This document shows, piece by piece, positions 8,701 to 16,573 of a stretch of 64,000 nucleotides of DNA (position 1 is the stretch's first letter; each line of letters starts with the position of its first letter). The DNA comes from Microbacterium testaceum StLB037 (GTDB lineage Bacteria; Actinomycetota; Actinomycetes; Actinomycetales; Microbacteriaceae), in the NCBI RefSeq assembly GCF_900104345.1, contig NZ_FNJN01000002.1, forward strand, positions 248,001-312,000, written 5' to 3'. The notes under the pieces were generated by a model, which worked only from the letters and a program-made list of their open reading frames with translations, was not told the origin of the DNA and did no database searches. The position numbers and the translations under genes were made by a program.

Positions 8701-9100
8701 GGTTCGTCCAGTTCTTGGCATCCGTCGATCGATACACCGCGACGCCGGGGCTGTTCCAGTAGCCGTTCGTGCGGTCTTCGCCGTACCAGTAGGAGACGGT
8801 CTGGCCGTTCTCTTCGGTCGTGACGACCTGCCCGCCGTGCGCCTGGATGTGCCGGCCGTCGGTGTCGTACCAGGCCGGTTGGAAGTAGTCGGCCGCGCCG
8901 AGGCCGGGGTCGGCGAGCGGCTGGAAGTTCGTGTAGGTGACGGGCGGGTCGATCCGGGGCACGCCGTCGTTCGGATCGGTCGGCACGCCGCCCGCGGCGC
9001 TCGCCGCGAGGGGGGATGCCAGGGTTCCGGCGACCACGGCAGCGGTCACGGCCGCGAGGAGCGTGCGCACGAAAGAGGAAGAGGGGCGTCGAGGCGTCAT
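5729..9100 (-). CDS. Secreted wall-anchored GH43-type glycoside hydrolase with F5/8 and Ig-like modules
   Basis: The 1123-residue protein has a signal peptide (1 to about 36). A five-bladed propeller catalytic region follows at about 50-500: 'IQAHGGQVV', 'YWYGEDRTNGYW', 'FERPKVLHN', 'ARDMTVFQDDDGKAYI' and 'HLEAPAIFERDG' are typical of GH43. Then come a bacterial Ig-like domain (505-575), an F5/8 type C carbohydrate-binding module (575-720), a second similar module (720-880), two beta-sandwich repeats, a Gly/Thr-rich linker and LAATG (1089-1093) plus a membrane helix and RRRR tail, a class E sortase signal. The opening of the propeller resembles exo-beta-1,3-galactanases, so arabinogalactan is a plausible substrate, but this is inference. 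The frame stays open far upstream through purB; ATG 9100 is chosen because the signal peptide starts there. Confidence 0.85.
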   Translation of the reverse strand: MTPRRPSSSFVRTLLAAVTAAVVAGTLASPLAASAAGGVPTDPNDGVPRIDPPVTYTNFQPLADPGLGAADYFQPAWYDTDGRHIQAHGGQVVTTEENGQTVSYWYGEDRTNGYWNSPGVAVYRSTDAKNWTNLGDALRSISTRDDLLTPYFEDLYDTVDENGQPRTEKIDALAYHLNSTQNSDYTAIFERPKVLHNAKTGKWVMWWHADGRTEPGGSTYARSMAAVAVSDSPAGPFRMTGAFRMPNRTDYQACTQYAVPGQARDMTVFQDDDGKAYISYSSEENYSLYVAALDDAYTNVTHTTDRDTLDVNQYSEDGRYPYVFADGTPAAPERGKDFQIVKECGHLEAPAIFERDGTYSVVTSGATGWAPNPQTYYTTKNLMGTWIRGVDANDVNETVSYNAIPDGGDGLLSIGDVRRSTFGSQTTNVFELEPGKFVYMGDRWNEGKSDSTYVWLPLTVGENGRLEMHNPAAEDPARYGKGWDASYWDDKGFGHGTWRAVTTGLPETVRRGATPQLPTSVPVDTSAGTAPVAVTWSTVDTSALGPQTITGTLAADANFTAGRSFQRTITVAEPGIADIAPEATVTASSRSDLVASLTDGNPTAKGWDDWTGNGYPRDSWLQFDWGTDRTFDSIVVHTYKDGATATWPSRIQVQYRDASGAWKDTAIEATLAQDASAPAPTAVIDARTLPAASALRLRLTSQANTWQSISEVDVWGNASAVNVCRDMGTTVSASFHQTKWATMPASNACDGRLGTAWSTWTDAGYKDSATFTMETLEIHRLNEVRFTNLEGSIAGVSLEYRDDHDNQWKPLPLTGDAPTVTNGVETTLSFQKVLATGLRFTFATPGSYLKIPEFFVAEAGGIAHIEPFLRTQPNAAGWYTAAPVPVSLSHDGNTDVEVQYRIDGGAWQTGPDFDVTTDGDHTVDYRALWNGTEVPEVAGSLPIRIDTAAPTTEASTEKPSTLLRLMQPAAVFQALAPAEATVVFQATDATSGVALTEYSLDGGTTWTAGSSVTLTGAGDHLVQFRSTDVAGNLEQARSATVTVVAGAAPGEGAGAGDGSGTGTGTPGTPAGTIGGSGGSGGTAASGGGLAATGSEMPLALGILALVFGGLGAGLLLLRRRRHA

Positions 9101-9165
9101 CGCGTCTGTTCCGATCTGCGCCGCGACGGTGCGGCGCACGACGGCCCGGGGGCCGCGGTGGGGGA

Positions 9166-9179
9166 TGTTGACGTCAACA
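9166..9179. promoter_or_regulatory. LacI-family-like operator upstream of the GH43 gene
   Basis: TGTTGACGTCAACA is a perfect 14-bp palindrome with a central CG, the usual form of LacI/PurR-family operators. It lies 66 bp before the GH43 start, a good position for repression until a sugar inducer appears. No LacI gene is in the window. Confidence 0.6.
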
Positions 9180-9277
9180 CTATGGGGCACCGGTGCGCGA
9201 CGTCCAGGGGCAGTTCGCGGTGGGGTGCTCGCCGACGCGAATGCCGCGCCGGCACGACGCGGGCGCGAGAACACGTC

Positions 9278-9332
9278 GAGTGTCCAGAACACCCGGACGC
9301 TTCCGAAGATCGTCCGGGTGTTCTGGACACTC
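9278..9332. repeat. Palindromic intergenic repeat, family 1, copy B
   Basis: The most perfect copy: 22-bp arms at 9278-9299 and 9311-9332 (core GTGTCCAGAACACCCGGACG) match without error around an 11-nt loop holding a small CTTC/GAAG stem. It lies 44 bp beyond the purB stop codon. Confidence 0.92.
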
Positions 9333-9375
9333 ACGGAGGGGGCGGGGCGGCGGCGCGTACCGCGCCCGCAGCGCG

Positions 9376-10755
9376 TTACAGCGCGTCGACCACCTGCGAC
9401 GCGAGGCCCGCGTACGCGGCGGGGGTCAGCGCGAGCAGGCGCTCTTTCGCGGCGTCGCCGATGTCGAGACCGCGCACGAACTCCGCGAGCTCGGGGCCGC
9501 CGACGCGGCGTCCGCGCGTGAGGTCCTTCAGCAGCGCGTAGGGGTCGGTGATCTGCGAGCGACCGGCGGCGATCTCGGCGCGCACGACGGTCTGGATCGC
9601 CTCGGCGAGCACTTCCCAGTTCACGTCGAGGTCGGCCAGCAGCACGTCTTCGGCGAGCGAGATCTCGGTCAGTCCCCGCTGCAGGTTGTCGAGCGCGAGC
9701 AGCGAGTGTCCGAAGGCGACGCCGATGTTGCGCTGCGTGGTCGAGTCGGTGAGGTCGCGCTGCATGCGGCTGGTGACGAGGGTGGATGCCAGAGTGCTGA
9801 ACAACCCGCCGGCGATCTCGAGATTCGCCTCGGCGTTCTCGAAGCGGATCGGGTTGATCTTGTGCGGCATCGTCGACGAACCGGTGGCTCCCGCGACGGG
9901 GATCTGCGTGAAGTAGCCCAGCGAGATGTAGGTCCAGATGTCGGTGGCGAGGTTGTGCAGGATGCCGCCCGCGTGACGCGCGCGGTCGTACAGCTCGACC
10001 TGCCAGTCGTGCGACTCGATCTGCGTGGTGACCGGGTTGAAGCCCAGGCCGAGCGACTCGATGAACGCGCGCGTCAACTCGGGCCAGTCGACGTCGGGCT
10101 CGGCGGCGACGTGCGCCGACCAGGTGCCGGTGGCCCCCGAGAACTTGGCGAGGTACTCCCCGGCGTCGAGCTGACGGATGACGCGCTCGAGGCGCCACGC
10201 GAACACGCCGATCTCTTTGCCCATGGTCGTGGGCGTGGCCGGCTGCCCGTGCGTGCGCGAGAGCATCGCGGCGTCGCGGTGCTGCGTCGCGAGCTCGGCG
10301 AGGGCGGCGGTGACCGAGCGGAGCTTCGGCAGCCACACGCGCTCGACCGCGCGCTGCACGGTGAGGGCGTAGGCGGTGGAGTTGATGTCTTCGCTGGTGC
10401 ACGCGAAGTGGGTCAGCTCGGCGAGGGCGGTGAGGCCCAGGGTGTCGAGGCGGTCGCGCACGAGGTACTCGACGGCCTTGACGTCGTGGCGGGTGACCGC
10501 TTCTTTCTCTTTCAGCCACGCGATCTCGTCGGCGCCGAACTCCTCGTAGAGGGCGCGCAGGCGCGTGCGGTCGGCGTCGGAGACGGGCGAGGTGCCGAAC
10601 AGCGAGCGGTCGGTCAGGGCGAGCAGCCACTCGACCTCGACCTCGACGCGGGCGCGGTTGAGACCGGCCTCCGACAGGTAGTCGCCGAGGTCCGCGACGG
10701 TGGCGAAGTACCGTCCGTCGAGCGGGCTGAGGGGCTGCGGGGGCAGAGAGGACAC
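9376..10755 (-). CDS. purB: Adenylosuccinate lyase
   Basis: PurB cleaves SAICAR and adenylosuccinate, releasing fumarate, in purine synthesis. The 459 residues match the family length. The fumarase/aspartase signature 'GSSTMPHKINPIRFENAE' is at about 290-307 and 'SRTHGQPATPTTMGKE' gives the catalytic His region near 160. 'TSEDINSTA' is the other substrate loop. Start GTG at 10755-10753 has GGGAGA upstream. It is 27 bp after the phosphatase gene, which reads the same way. Confidence 0.96.
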   Translation of the reverse strand: MSSLPPQPLSPLDGRYFATVADLGDYLSEAGLNRARVEVEVEWLLALTDRSLFGTSPVSDADRTRLRALYEEFGADEIAWLKEKEAVTRHDVKAVEYLVRDRLDTLGLTALAELTHFACTSEDINSTAYALTVQRAVERVWLPKLRSVTAALAELATQHRDAAMLSRTHGQPATPTTMGKEIGVFAWRLERVIRQLDAGEYLAKFSGATGTWSAHVAAEPDVDWPELTRAFIESLGLGFNPVTTQIESHDWQVELYDRARHAGGILHNLATDIWTYISLGYFTQIPVAGATGSSTMPHKINPIRFENAEANLEIAGGLFSTLASTLVTSRMQRDLTDSTTQRNIGVAFGHSLLALDNLQRGLTEISLAEDVLLADLDVNWEVLAEAIQTVVRAEIAAGRSQITDPYALLKDLTRGRRVGGPELAEFVRGLDIGDAAKERLLALTPAAYAGLASQVVDAL

Positions 10756-10782
10756 GGGTCTCCCGGGGGTTGCGCGAACGGG

Positions 10783-11289
10783 TCAGCCCGCGGAACGGAT
10801 GGCGGGCTCGAGCTGTCGGAACAGGGCCCTGCTGGCGCGTTCGATCATACCGAGCACCTCGTCGAACATCGGGGCCCCGGCGTAGTACGGGTCGGGGACA
10901 TCGAGGGTCTCGGCATCCGGAAGGAAGGACTGCAGCAGGGCGATCTTGTCGGCGTCGTCGTCGTCGCGCGCCCACCCGCGCAGCACGCGCTCGTGGCTGC
11001 GGTCGAGGGCGACGACGAGGTCGTTGCGCTCGAAGTCGGCGTACTGGAACTGCCGGGCGCGGTGCGAGGAGCCGTCGTAGCCCAGGCGGTCGAGAGCCGC
11101 GAGGGTGCGGTGGTCGGCGCGCTCGCCGACGTGCCAGTCGCCGGTGCCGGCCGAACTCGACGCGATGTGCGCCCCGAGGCCCGAGGTGTCGGCGATACGG
11201 CGGAACACGACGTCGGCCATCGGCGAGCGGCAGATGTTGCCACTGCATACGAACACGACGCGGAACGGCGCGTCGGGGTTCGCGGTCAT
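10783..11289 (-). CDS. Low-molecular-weight protein-tyrosine phosphatase
   Basis: The 168-residue enzyme carries the P-loop 'VCSGNICRSPMAD' (Cys15, Arg21, C-x5-R-S) near its start and the general-acid Asp motif 'DVPDPYYAG' near 125-133. Both define the LMW-PTP family, which removes phosphate from tyrosine in signalling or polysaccharide control. It has no nearby tyrosine kinase. The gene is probably cotranscribed with purB downstream. Confidence 0.93.
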   Translation of the reverse strand: MTANPDAPFRVVFVCSGNICRSPMADVVFRRIADTSGLGAHIASSSAGTGDWHVGERADHRTLAALDRLGYDGSSHRARQFQYADFERNDLVVALDRSHERVLRGWARDDDDADKIALLQSFLPDAETLDVPDPYYAGAPMFDEVLGMIERASRALFRQLEPAIRSAG

Positions 11290-11323
11290 CCCCCCATCAT
11301 GGCGGTGATGGGCCTCGAACGCA

Positions 11324-11728
11324 TCAGCGGCGTTCGCGCTCCTCGCGCCGCGGACGCAGGATGCCGCCCAGGACGGCGTTGATGATGCCGATGAGCAGCG
11401 CCGCCACGACCGTCAACCAGAACTCGCCCGTGCGCAGGCCCCAGTCCCAGTTCTCGGTGATGACGCCCGTGAGCCACAGCAGGAAACCGTTGATGATCAG
11501 CGAGATGAGCCCGAGCGTCAGGATGTAGAGCGGGATCGCGACGATCTTGACGACGGTGCCGATGATCGTGTTGACCAGCGCGAAGATGAGCCCGACCACG
11601 AGCAGCGTGAGCAGGACCTGGAACCACTCGCCCGGGGCGAAGGGGATGAGCCGCACCTGCAGGGCGGGCAGCAGAGTGACGATCCAGATGGCGAAGGCGT
11701 TGACGGCGACGCGGACGACGAAGCGCAT
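11324..11728 (-). CDS. Four-helix membrane protein, phage holin family 4 superfamily
   Basis: ATG at 11728 gives a 134-residue protein made almost entirely of four membrane helices (about 5-25, 36-60, 66-85, 105-125) and an Arg/Glu-rich end. 'ALVNTIIG' and 'GLISLIINGFLLWLTG' match the YvlD/holin-4 superfamily of housekeeping membrane proteins. The family name comes from a phage holin, but nothing else here is phage-like. The function is unknown. It is divergent from the aminotransferase gene. Confidence 0.8.
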   Translation of the reverse strand: MRFVVRVAVNAFAIWIVTLLPALQVRLIPFAPGEWFQVLLTLLVVGLIFALVNTIIGTVVKIVAIPLYILTLGLISLIINGFLLWLTGVITENWDWGLRTGEFWLTVVAALLIGIINAVLGGILRPRREERERR

Positions 11729-11861
11729 GCCCCCATCGTGGCACGCACCCGCCGTCGCGCCACGGGGTTGTGGAGAACGCCCCGCGCGCTCGAGGCCTGG
11801 GGAGGACTCGCCGGGGGAGATGCCCCCGAAAGTGGGACTGACGCGCACGGCGGGCCCCGGT

Positions 11862-11876
11862 TAGGCTCGCGGGGTG
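11862..11876 (+). promoter_or_regulatory. Leaderless promoter of the hisC-type gene
   Basis: TAGGCT (11862-11867) ends six bases before the GTG start (11874). This spacing puts the transcription start at or next to the start codon, and there is no purine-rich ribosome-binding site. Confidence 0.6.
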
Positions 11877-12950
11877 AGTGAAGAGCCGGTCCTGCCCCGT
11901 ATCCGCCCCGAGATCGCCGCGCTGCCCGCGTACCGGCAGGGACGACAGGCCAGCCCCGACGCCTTCAAGCTCTCCAGCAACGAGAACCCCTTCGAGCCGC
12001 TTCCCGGCGTCCTCGACGCGGTCGTCGCCGCGGGAGCCTTCAACAGATACCCGGATGCCACGGCCGCCCGCCTGCGCGAACGCCTGGCCGCGCGGTATGG
12101 CGTCTCGCCCGACGAGGTGCACGTCGGAGCCGGCAGCGTCTCGGTGCTGGCGCAGCTCCTGCTGGCGACCTCGGGCCCCGGCGACGAGGTCGTCTACGCC
12201 TGGCGCTCGTTCGAGGCCTACCCCTCGCTCGTCGCGGTTGCCGGGGCGAAGAGCGTGCAGGTGCCGTTGACCGCCGATTCTCGTCACGACCTCCCCGCGA
12301 TGGCCGCCGCCGTCACCGAGCGCACGCGCCTGGTGATCGTGTGCAGCCCCAACAACCCCACGGGGCCGACCGTCGGTTACGACGAGTTCGCCGCGTTCGT
12401 CGACGCCGTGCCGCGCGACGTGCTCATCGTCCTCGACGAGGCCTACGCCGAGTTCGTTACCGACCCCGCGTCGGTCGAGGGCAGTCGGGTGCGCGCGGTG
12501 CTCGGTCGCCCCAACGTCGTCGTCCTGCGCACCTTCTCGAAGGCGTACGGGCTCGCGGGTCTGCGTATCGGCTACGCGATCGGCCACACCGGGGTGCTCG
12601 ATGCCTCGCGCAGCACCGCCATCCCGCTGTCGGTCACGGCGGCCGGAGAGGCCGCGGCGATCGCGAGCCTCGATGCCGAGAGCGAGCTGCTGCACCGCGT
12701 GAAGGTCATCGCCGAGCGACGCGACCGCCTCGTCGGCCGCCTTCGCGAGGCCGGGTGGGACGTCCCCGACGCCCAGGGCAACTTCGTGTGGCTCGCCGCC
12801 GGCGATCGCACGGTCGAGGTCGCCACCGCTTTCGAAGAGGCCGGGCTCATCGTGCGTCCGTTCCCGGGCGACGGCATCCGCATCTCGATCGGCGAAGAGG
12901 AGTCGCTCGACCGCGTGGTCGAGGTCGCCGCGGCCACGGCCCCGCACTGA
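11874..12950 (+). CDS. hisC: Histidinol-phosphate / aromatic aminotransferase (class I/II)
   Basis: The 358-residue PLP enzyme has '[14 protein letters not shown]' near residue 30, '[11 protein letters not shown]' (about 160), 'LDEAYAEFV' and the PLP lysine in '[19 protein letters not shown]' (about 223). These are HisC-family hallmarks. The enzyme either makes L-histidinol phosphate or is the closely related phenylalanine/aromatic aminotransferase. No other his genes are nearby, so the second role is quite possible. The next operon degrades branched-chain 2-oxo acids, and a role in making those oxo acids should also be considered. Confidence 0.85.
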   Translation: MSEEPVLPRIRPEIAALPAYRQGRQASPDAFKLSSNENPFEPLPGVLDAVVAAGAFNRYPDATAARLRERLAARYGVSPDEVHVGAGSVSVLAQLLLATSGPGDEVVYAWRSFEAYPSLVAVAGAKSVQVPLTADSRHDLPAMAAAVTERTRLVIVCSPNNPTGPTVGYDEFAAFVDAVPRDVLIVLDEAYAEFVTDPASVEGSRVRAVLGRPNVVVLRTFSKAYGLAGLRIGYAIGHTGVLDASRSTAIPLSVTAAGEAAAIASLDAESELLHRVKVIAERRDRLVGRLREAGWDVPDAQGNFVWLAAGDRTVEVATAFEEAGLIVRPFPGDGIRISIGEEESLDRVVEVAAATAPH

Positions 12951-12971
12951 TCCGCGGCGGCGCCTTTGTCG

Positions 12972-13002
12972 ACAACGAACGCCGAATCACGGCATCCGTT
13001 GT
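12972..13002. promoter_or_regulatory. Inverted repeat between the aminotransferase and the bkd operon
   Basis: ACAACGAACGCCG (12972-12984) and CGGCATCCGTTGT (12990-13002) pair at 11 of 13 positions. It sits 22 bp after the aminotransferase stop and 35 bp before the bkd -10 element. It may be a terminator or an operator for the bkd genes. Confidence 0.45.
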
Positions 13003-13036
13003 GCACCTCATGCGGTCTCGCGCATGGGTCGCGCGT

Positions 13037-13051
13037 TAGCGTGGGTTCATG
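13037..13051 (+). promoter_or_regulatory. Leaderless promoter of the bkd operon
   Basis: TAGCGT (13037-13042) ends six bases before the ATG at 13049, with no ribosome-binding site between. Confidence 0.6.
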
Positions 13052-14179
13052 ACCCCGCTCGACGACCCCGCTCTCGTGCGCGTTCTGGCAGCCGACGGCA
13101 CGCTGGCCCCCACGCCCGCCGCCGAGCGCTACCTGCCGCTCATCGACGCCCTGACCGACGCCGAACTCGAGACCTTCTACCGCGACATGGTCTCGATCCG
13201 CGCGTTCGACGTACAGGCCACCAACCTGCAGCGCCAGGGGCAGCTCGCCCTGTGGCCGCCGTCTTTCGGGCAAGAGGCGGCGCAGGTCGGCTCCGCTCGC
13301 GCGGCCCGCGCGCAGGACCACGTCTTCCCCTCGTATCGCGAGCACGTGGTCACCCGCATCCGCGGCGTCGACCCGCTCGACATCATCCGCCTCATGCGCG
13401 GACTCACCCACGGCGGGTGGGACCCGACGGACCCCAAGAACGGCAACACGCACATCTACACGCTCGTGCTCGGTGCGCAGACGCTGCACGCCACGGGCCT
13501 GGCGATGGGCCTGGTGTTCGACGGCAAGAGCGGCAGCGGCGACCCCGAGCGCGACGAAGCCGTGATCGTCTACTACGGCGACGGCGCCTCGAGCCAGGGC
13601 GACGTTCACGAGGCGATGGTCTTCGCCGCGAGCTTCCAGACCCCCGAGGTGTTCTTCCTGCAGAACAACCAGTGGGCCATCTCGGTGCCGGTCGCGACGC
13701 AGTCGCGCTCGCCGCTGTACAAGCGCGGTGAGGGCTACGGCATCCCGAGCCTCCAGGTCGACGGAAACGACGTGCTCGCGAGCTACGCCGTGTCGAAGGT
13801 CGCCCTCGACGAGGCGCGCGCAGGCGGCGGCCCCCGCGCGATCGAGGCGATGACGTACCGCATGGGCGCGCACACGACCAGCGACGACCCCACCAAGTAC
13901 CGCACCTCCAACGAAGAGAAGGCGTGGGCCGGGCGCGACCCGATCGCCCGCATGCGCGCCTACCTCGAGGGACGCGGCGCCTCGCAGCAGTTCTTCGACG
14001 ACGCGGATGCCGAGGGAGCAGCCCTCGCCGACGACGTGCGCGTACGCACGAACGAGCTCGGCGGCATCCCGCGCGTGCACATGTTCGAGAGCGTCTATTC
14101 CGAAGCCCACGCGTTGATCGCCGAGGAGCAGCGCTGGCTCGACGACTACGAGAACTCGATGGAAGGGGGCGCGCAGTGA
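13049..14179 (+). CDS. bkdA: Branched-chain 2-oxoacid dehydrogenase E1 alpha subunit
   Basis: The 376-residue subunit binds thiamine diphosphate and starts oxidative decarboxylation of 2-oxo acids from Val, Leu and Ile. The ThDP motif is 'VYYGDGASSQGDVHEAMVFAASF', in two runs, around residue 175-197, followed by 'FLQNNQWAISVP'. 'YRMGAHTTSDDP' is the phosphorylation-loop region of the family. It heads a three-gene operon with E1 beta (4-nt overlap) and E2. Pyruvate could be the substrate, but the alpha/beta E1 form in actinobacteria is usually branched-chain specific. No E3 gene is nearby. Confidence 0.9.
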   Translation: MTPLDDPALVRVLAADGTLAPTPAAERYLPLIDALTDAELETFYRDMVSIRAFDVQATNLQRQGQLALWPPSFGQEAAQVGSARAARAQDHVFPSYREHVVTRIRGVDPLDIIRLMRGLTHGGWDPTDPKNGNTHIYTLVLGAQTLHATGLAMGLVFDGKSGSGDPERDEAVIVYYGDGASSQGDVHEAMVFAASFQTPEVFFLQNNQWAISVPVATQSRSPLYKRGEGYGIPSLQVDGNDVLASYAVSKVALDEARAGGGPRAIEAMTYRMGAHTTSDDPTKYRTSNEEKAWAGRDPIARMRAYLEGRGASQQFFDDADAEGAALADDVRVRTNELGGIPRVHMFESVYSEAHALIAEEQRWLDDYENSMEGGAQ

Positions 14180-15153
14180 CCGACAACATGCCGATCAGCC
14201 GCGCGCTGAACGCCGGACTCCGTCGCGCGCTCGAGACCGACGACCGCGTGCTGCTCATGGGTGAGGACATCGGCCCGCTCGGCGGCGTCTTCCGTGTGAC
14301 CGAGGGCCTGCAGAAGGACTTCGGTCCGCGCCGGGTCATCGACTCCCCGCTCGCGGAGTCGGGGATCGTCGGCACCGCGATCGGTCTCGCGATGGGCGGC
14401 TTCACGCCCGTGCTCGAGATCCAGTTCGACGGCTTCGTCTTCCCCGCCTTCGACCAGATCACCTCGCAGCTCGCGAAGATCACGAACCGCCACGAGGGCG
14501 CGGTGCGCATGCCCGTCGTCATCCGCATCCCCTACGGCGGACACATCGGCGCGGTCGAGCACCACCAGGAGAGCCCCGAGGCGTACTTCACGCACACGGC
14601 AGGGCTCCGGGTGGTCAGCCCCTCGAACGCGAACGACGCCTACTGGATGATCCAGCAGGCGATCGAATCGCCCGACCCCGTCGTCTTCCTCGAGCCGAAG
14701 GCGAAGTACTGGCAGAAGGGCGAGGTCGACCTCGAGGCCCCTGCGCTGCCGCTGCACGCGAGCCGCATCGTGCGCCGCGGCACCGACGTCACGCTCGTCG
14801 GACACGGCGCGATGGTGACGACCCTGCTGCAGGCCGCCGCTCTCGCCGAGAGCGAAGGCACGAGCTGCGAGGTCATCGACCTTCGTTCTCTCTCGCCCGT
14901 CGACTACGGCCCCCTGCTCGACTCGGTGCGCCGCACCGGCCGCATGGTCTACGCGCAGGAGGCGCCGGGCTTCACCTCCCTCGGCTCCGAGATCGCCGCG
15001 ACCGTCATGGAGAAGGCCTTCTTCGCCCTCGAGGCACCCGTGCTGCGGGTGTCGGGGTTCGACGTGCCCTTCCCGCCCGCGAAGCTCGAGGGCACCTATC
15101 TGCCCGACGCCGATCGCATTCTCGAGGCCGTCGACCGGTCTCTCGCCTACTGA
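14176..15153 (+). CDS. bkdB: Branched-chain 2-oxoacid dehydrogenase E1 beta subunit
   Basis: GTG at 14176 overlaps the E1 alpha stop as GTGA and gives 325 residues, the normal length. '[20 protein letters not shown]', '[20 protein letters not shown]' and '[19 protein letters not shown]' are family signatures. The subunit completes the E1 tetramer and contacts E2. It is followed by E2 after 59 bp. Confidence 0.92.
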   Translation: MTDNMPISRALNAGLRRALETDDRVLLMGEDIGPLGGVFRVTEGLQKDFGPRRVIDSPLAESGIVGTAIGLAMGGFTPVLEIQFDGFVFPAFDQITSQLAKITNRHEGAVRMPVVIRIPYGGHIGAVEHHQESPEAYFTHTAGLRVVSPSNANDAYWMIQQAIESPDPVVFLEPKAKYWQKGEVDLEAPALPLHASRIVRRGTDVTLVGHGAMVTTLLQAAALAESEGTSCEVIDLRSLSPVDYGPLLDSVRRTGRMVYAQEAPGFTSLGSEIAATVMEKAFFALEAPVLRVSGFDVPFPPAKLEGTYLPDADRILEAVDRSLAY

Positions 15154-15212
15154 CCTGCTTCGTGACCGCGAGCGGCGTCGATGAGATGCTGTTCGCGAGC
15201 AAAGGACACACC

Positions 15213-16541
15213 GTGACCGACCAGACCTTCGTTCTCCCCGACGTCGGAGAAGGCCTCACCGAGGCCGAGATCGTACAGTGGCGCGTCGCGCCCGGTGACG
15301 CCGTCGCCGTCAACGACGTGATCGTCGAGATCGAGACGGCCAAATCGCTCGTCGAGTTGCCGTCGCCCTACGCGGGCACGGTCGGAGAGCTGCTGGCATC
15401 CGAGGGCTCGACCGTCGAGGTCGGCGCGCCGATCATCACGATCGGATCGACGGATGCCGCCGCCCCGGCGCCCGCGGCCCCGGTCAGTGTTCCCGAGCCC
15501 AGCGACCCCGGCGGAGCGGTCCTCGTCGGGTATGGCACGGGTGGCGCGGTGTCGTCACGTCGCCGCAAGCCCGCCGAGCGCCCCGTGAAGGCCTCGGTCG
15601 GCGTGGTCGCCAAGCCCCCGATCCGCAAGCTCGCGCGCGACCTCGGCGTCGACCTCTCGGCGGTCACGCCCAGCGGCCCCGCCGGAGAGGTGACCCGCGA
15701 CGACGTCGTCAAGCACGCCGAGCAGGCGAGCGTCTTCCGCAACATCGAGACGCCTGCGTGGGGCGCCGTGCGCGAGGAGACGATCCCGGTGGCTGCTCCC
15801 GCGGCGCCCGCGCCCACGGCATCCGCCCCCGCCTCCGACGCCCGCGAGGAGTCGATCCCCGTCCGCGGCGTCCGCAAGGCGACCGCCAACGCGATGACCT
15901 CGAGCGCGTACTCGGCGCCGCACGTGTCGGTGTGGGTCGACGTCGACGCTTCGCGCACGATGGAGCTCGTCAAGCGCCTCAAGGCCTCGCCCGACTTCGC
16001 CGACGTGAAGATCTCGCCGCTGCTGATCATGGCGCGCGCCGTCATCTGGGCGCTGCGTCGCACCCCGATGATCAACGCCGCGTGGGTCGACACCGAAGAC
16101 GGCGCCCAGATCTCGGTGCGCCACTACGTCAACCTCGGCATCGCCGCGGCGACCCCCCGTGGCCTGCTCGTGCCGAACATCAAGGACGCGCAGTCGATGA
16201 ACACGCGCGAGCTCGCCAAGGCACTCGAGCACCTCACCCTCACCGCACGCGAGGGCAAGACCAGCCCCGCCGACCAGACCGGTGGCACGTTCACGATCAC
16301 GAACATCGGTGTGTTCGGAGTGGATGCCGGGACCCCGATCATCAACCCCGGCGAGGCCGGCATCATCGCGCTCGGCGCCATCCGTCAGAAGCCGTGGGTC
16401 GTCGACGGCGAGGTGCGCCCCCGCTGGGTGACCACGGTCTCGGGCTCGTTCGATCACCGCGTGGTCGACGGCGACGGGATCTCGCGGTTCATCGCGGACG
16501 TGGCATCCGTGCTCGAGGAGCCGGCGCTGCTGCTGGACTGA
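15213..16541 (+). CDS. bkdC: Dihydrolipoamide acyltransferase E2 of the 2-oxoacid dehydrogenase complex
   Basis: GTG at 15213 is preferred over an in-frame GTG at 15162 because AAAGGA lies seven bases before it and the lipoyl domain starts at once. The 442 residues show one lipoyl domain ('[17 protein letters not shown]', Lys about 44), a Pro/Ala linker, the E1/E3-binding domain ('[20 protein letters not shown]'), a second linker and the catalytic domain ending in '[17 protein letters not shown]' (His and Asp of HxxxDG). It transfers the acyl group to CoA. Confidence 0.92.
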   Translation: MTDQTFVLPDVGEGLTEAEIVQWRVAPGDAVAVNDVIVEIETAKSLVELPSPYAGTVGELLASEGSTVEVGAPIITIGSTDAAAPAPAAPVSVPEPSDPGGAVLVGYGTGGAVSSRRRKPAERPVKASVGVVAKPPIRKLARDLGVDLSAVTPSGPAGEVTRDDVVKHAEQASVFRNIETPAWGAVREETIPVAAPAAPAPTASAPASDAREESIPVRGVRKATANAMTSSAYSAPHVSVWVDVDASRTMELVKRLKASPDFADVKISPLLIMARAVIWALRRTPMINAAWVDTEDGAQISVRHYVNLGIAAATPRGLLVPNIKDAQSMNTRELAKALEHLTLTAREGKTSPADQTGGTFTITNIGVFGVDAGTPIINPGEAGIIALGAIRQKPWVVDGEVRPRWVTTVSGSFDHRVVDGDGISRFIADVASVLEEPALLLD

Positions 16542-16546
16542 GCGGC

Positions 16547-16566
16547 GCGCGCCACTGCCGGCGCGC
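16547..16566. terminator. Hairpin between convergent E2 and MFS genes
   Basis: GCGCGCC (16547-16553) and GGCGCGC (16560-16566) pair around a 6-nt loop. The stem lies 6 bp after the E2 stop and 8 bp before the MFS stop, so it can end both transcripts. Confidence 0.6.
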
Positions 16567-16573
16567 AGGGGGC

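Noticed and set aside
5729..11248. One 1839-codon minus-strand reading frame from 11248 to 5729
   Set aside because: Its upper part runs through the purB and phosphatase genes in another frame. The signal peptide at 9100 marks the true start.
11324..11728. Prophage holin
   Set aside because: The holin-4 superfamily name is historical, and no other phage gene is near.
12572..14110. Long minus-strand frame opposite the bkd operon
   Set aside because: Its composition is that of an antisense shadow in GC-rich DNA, while the plus strand encodes well-recognised E1 subunits.
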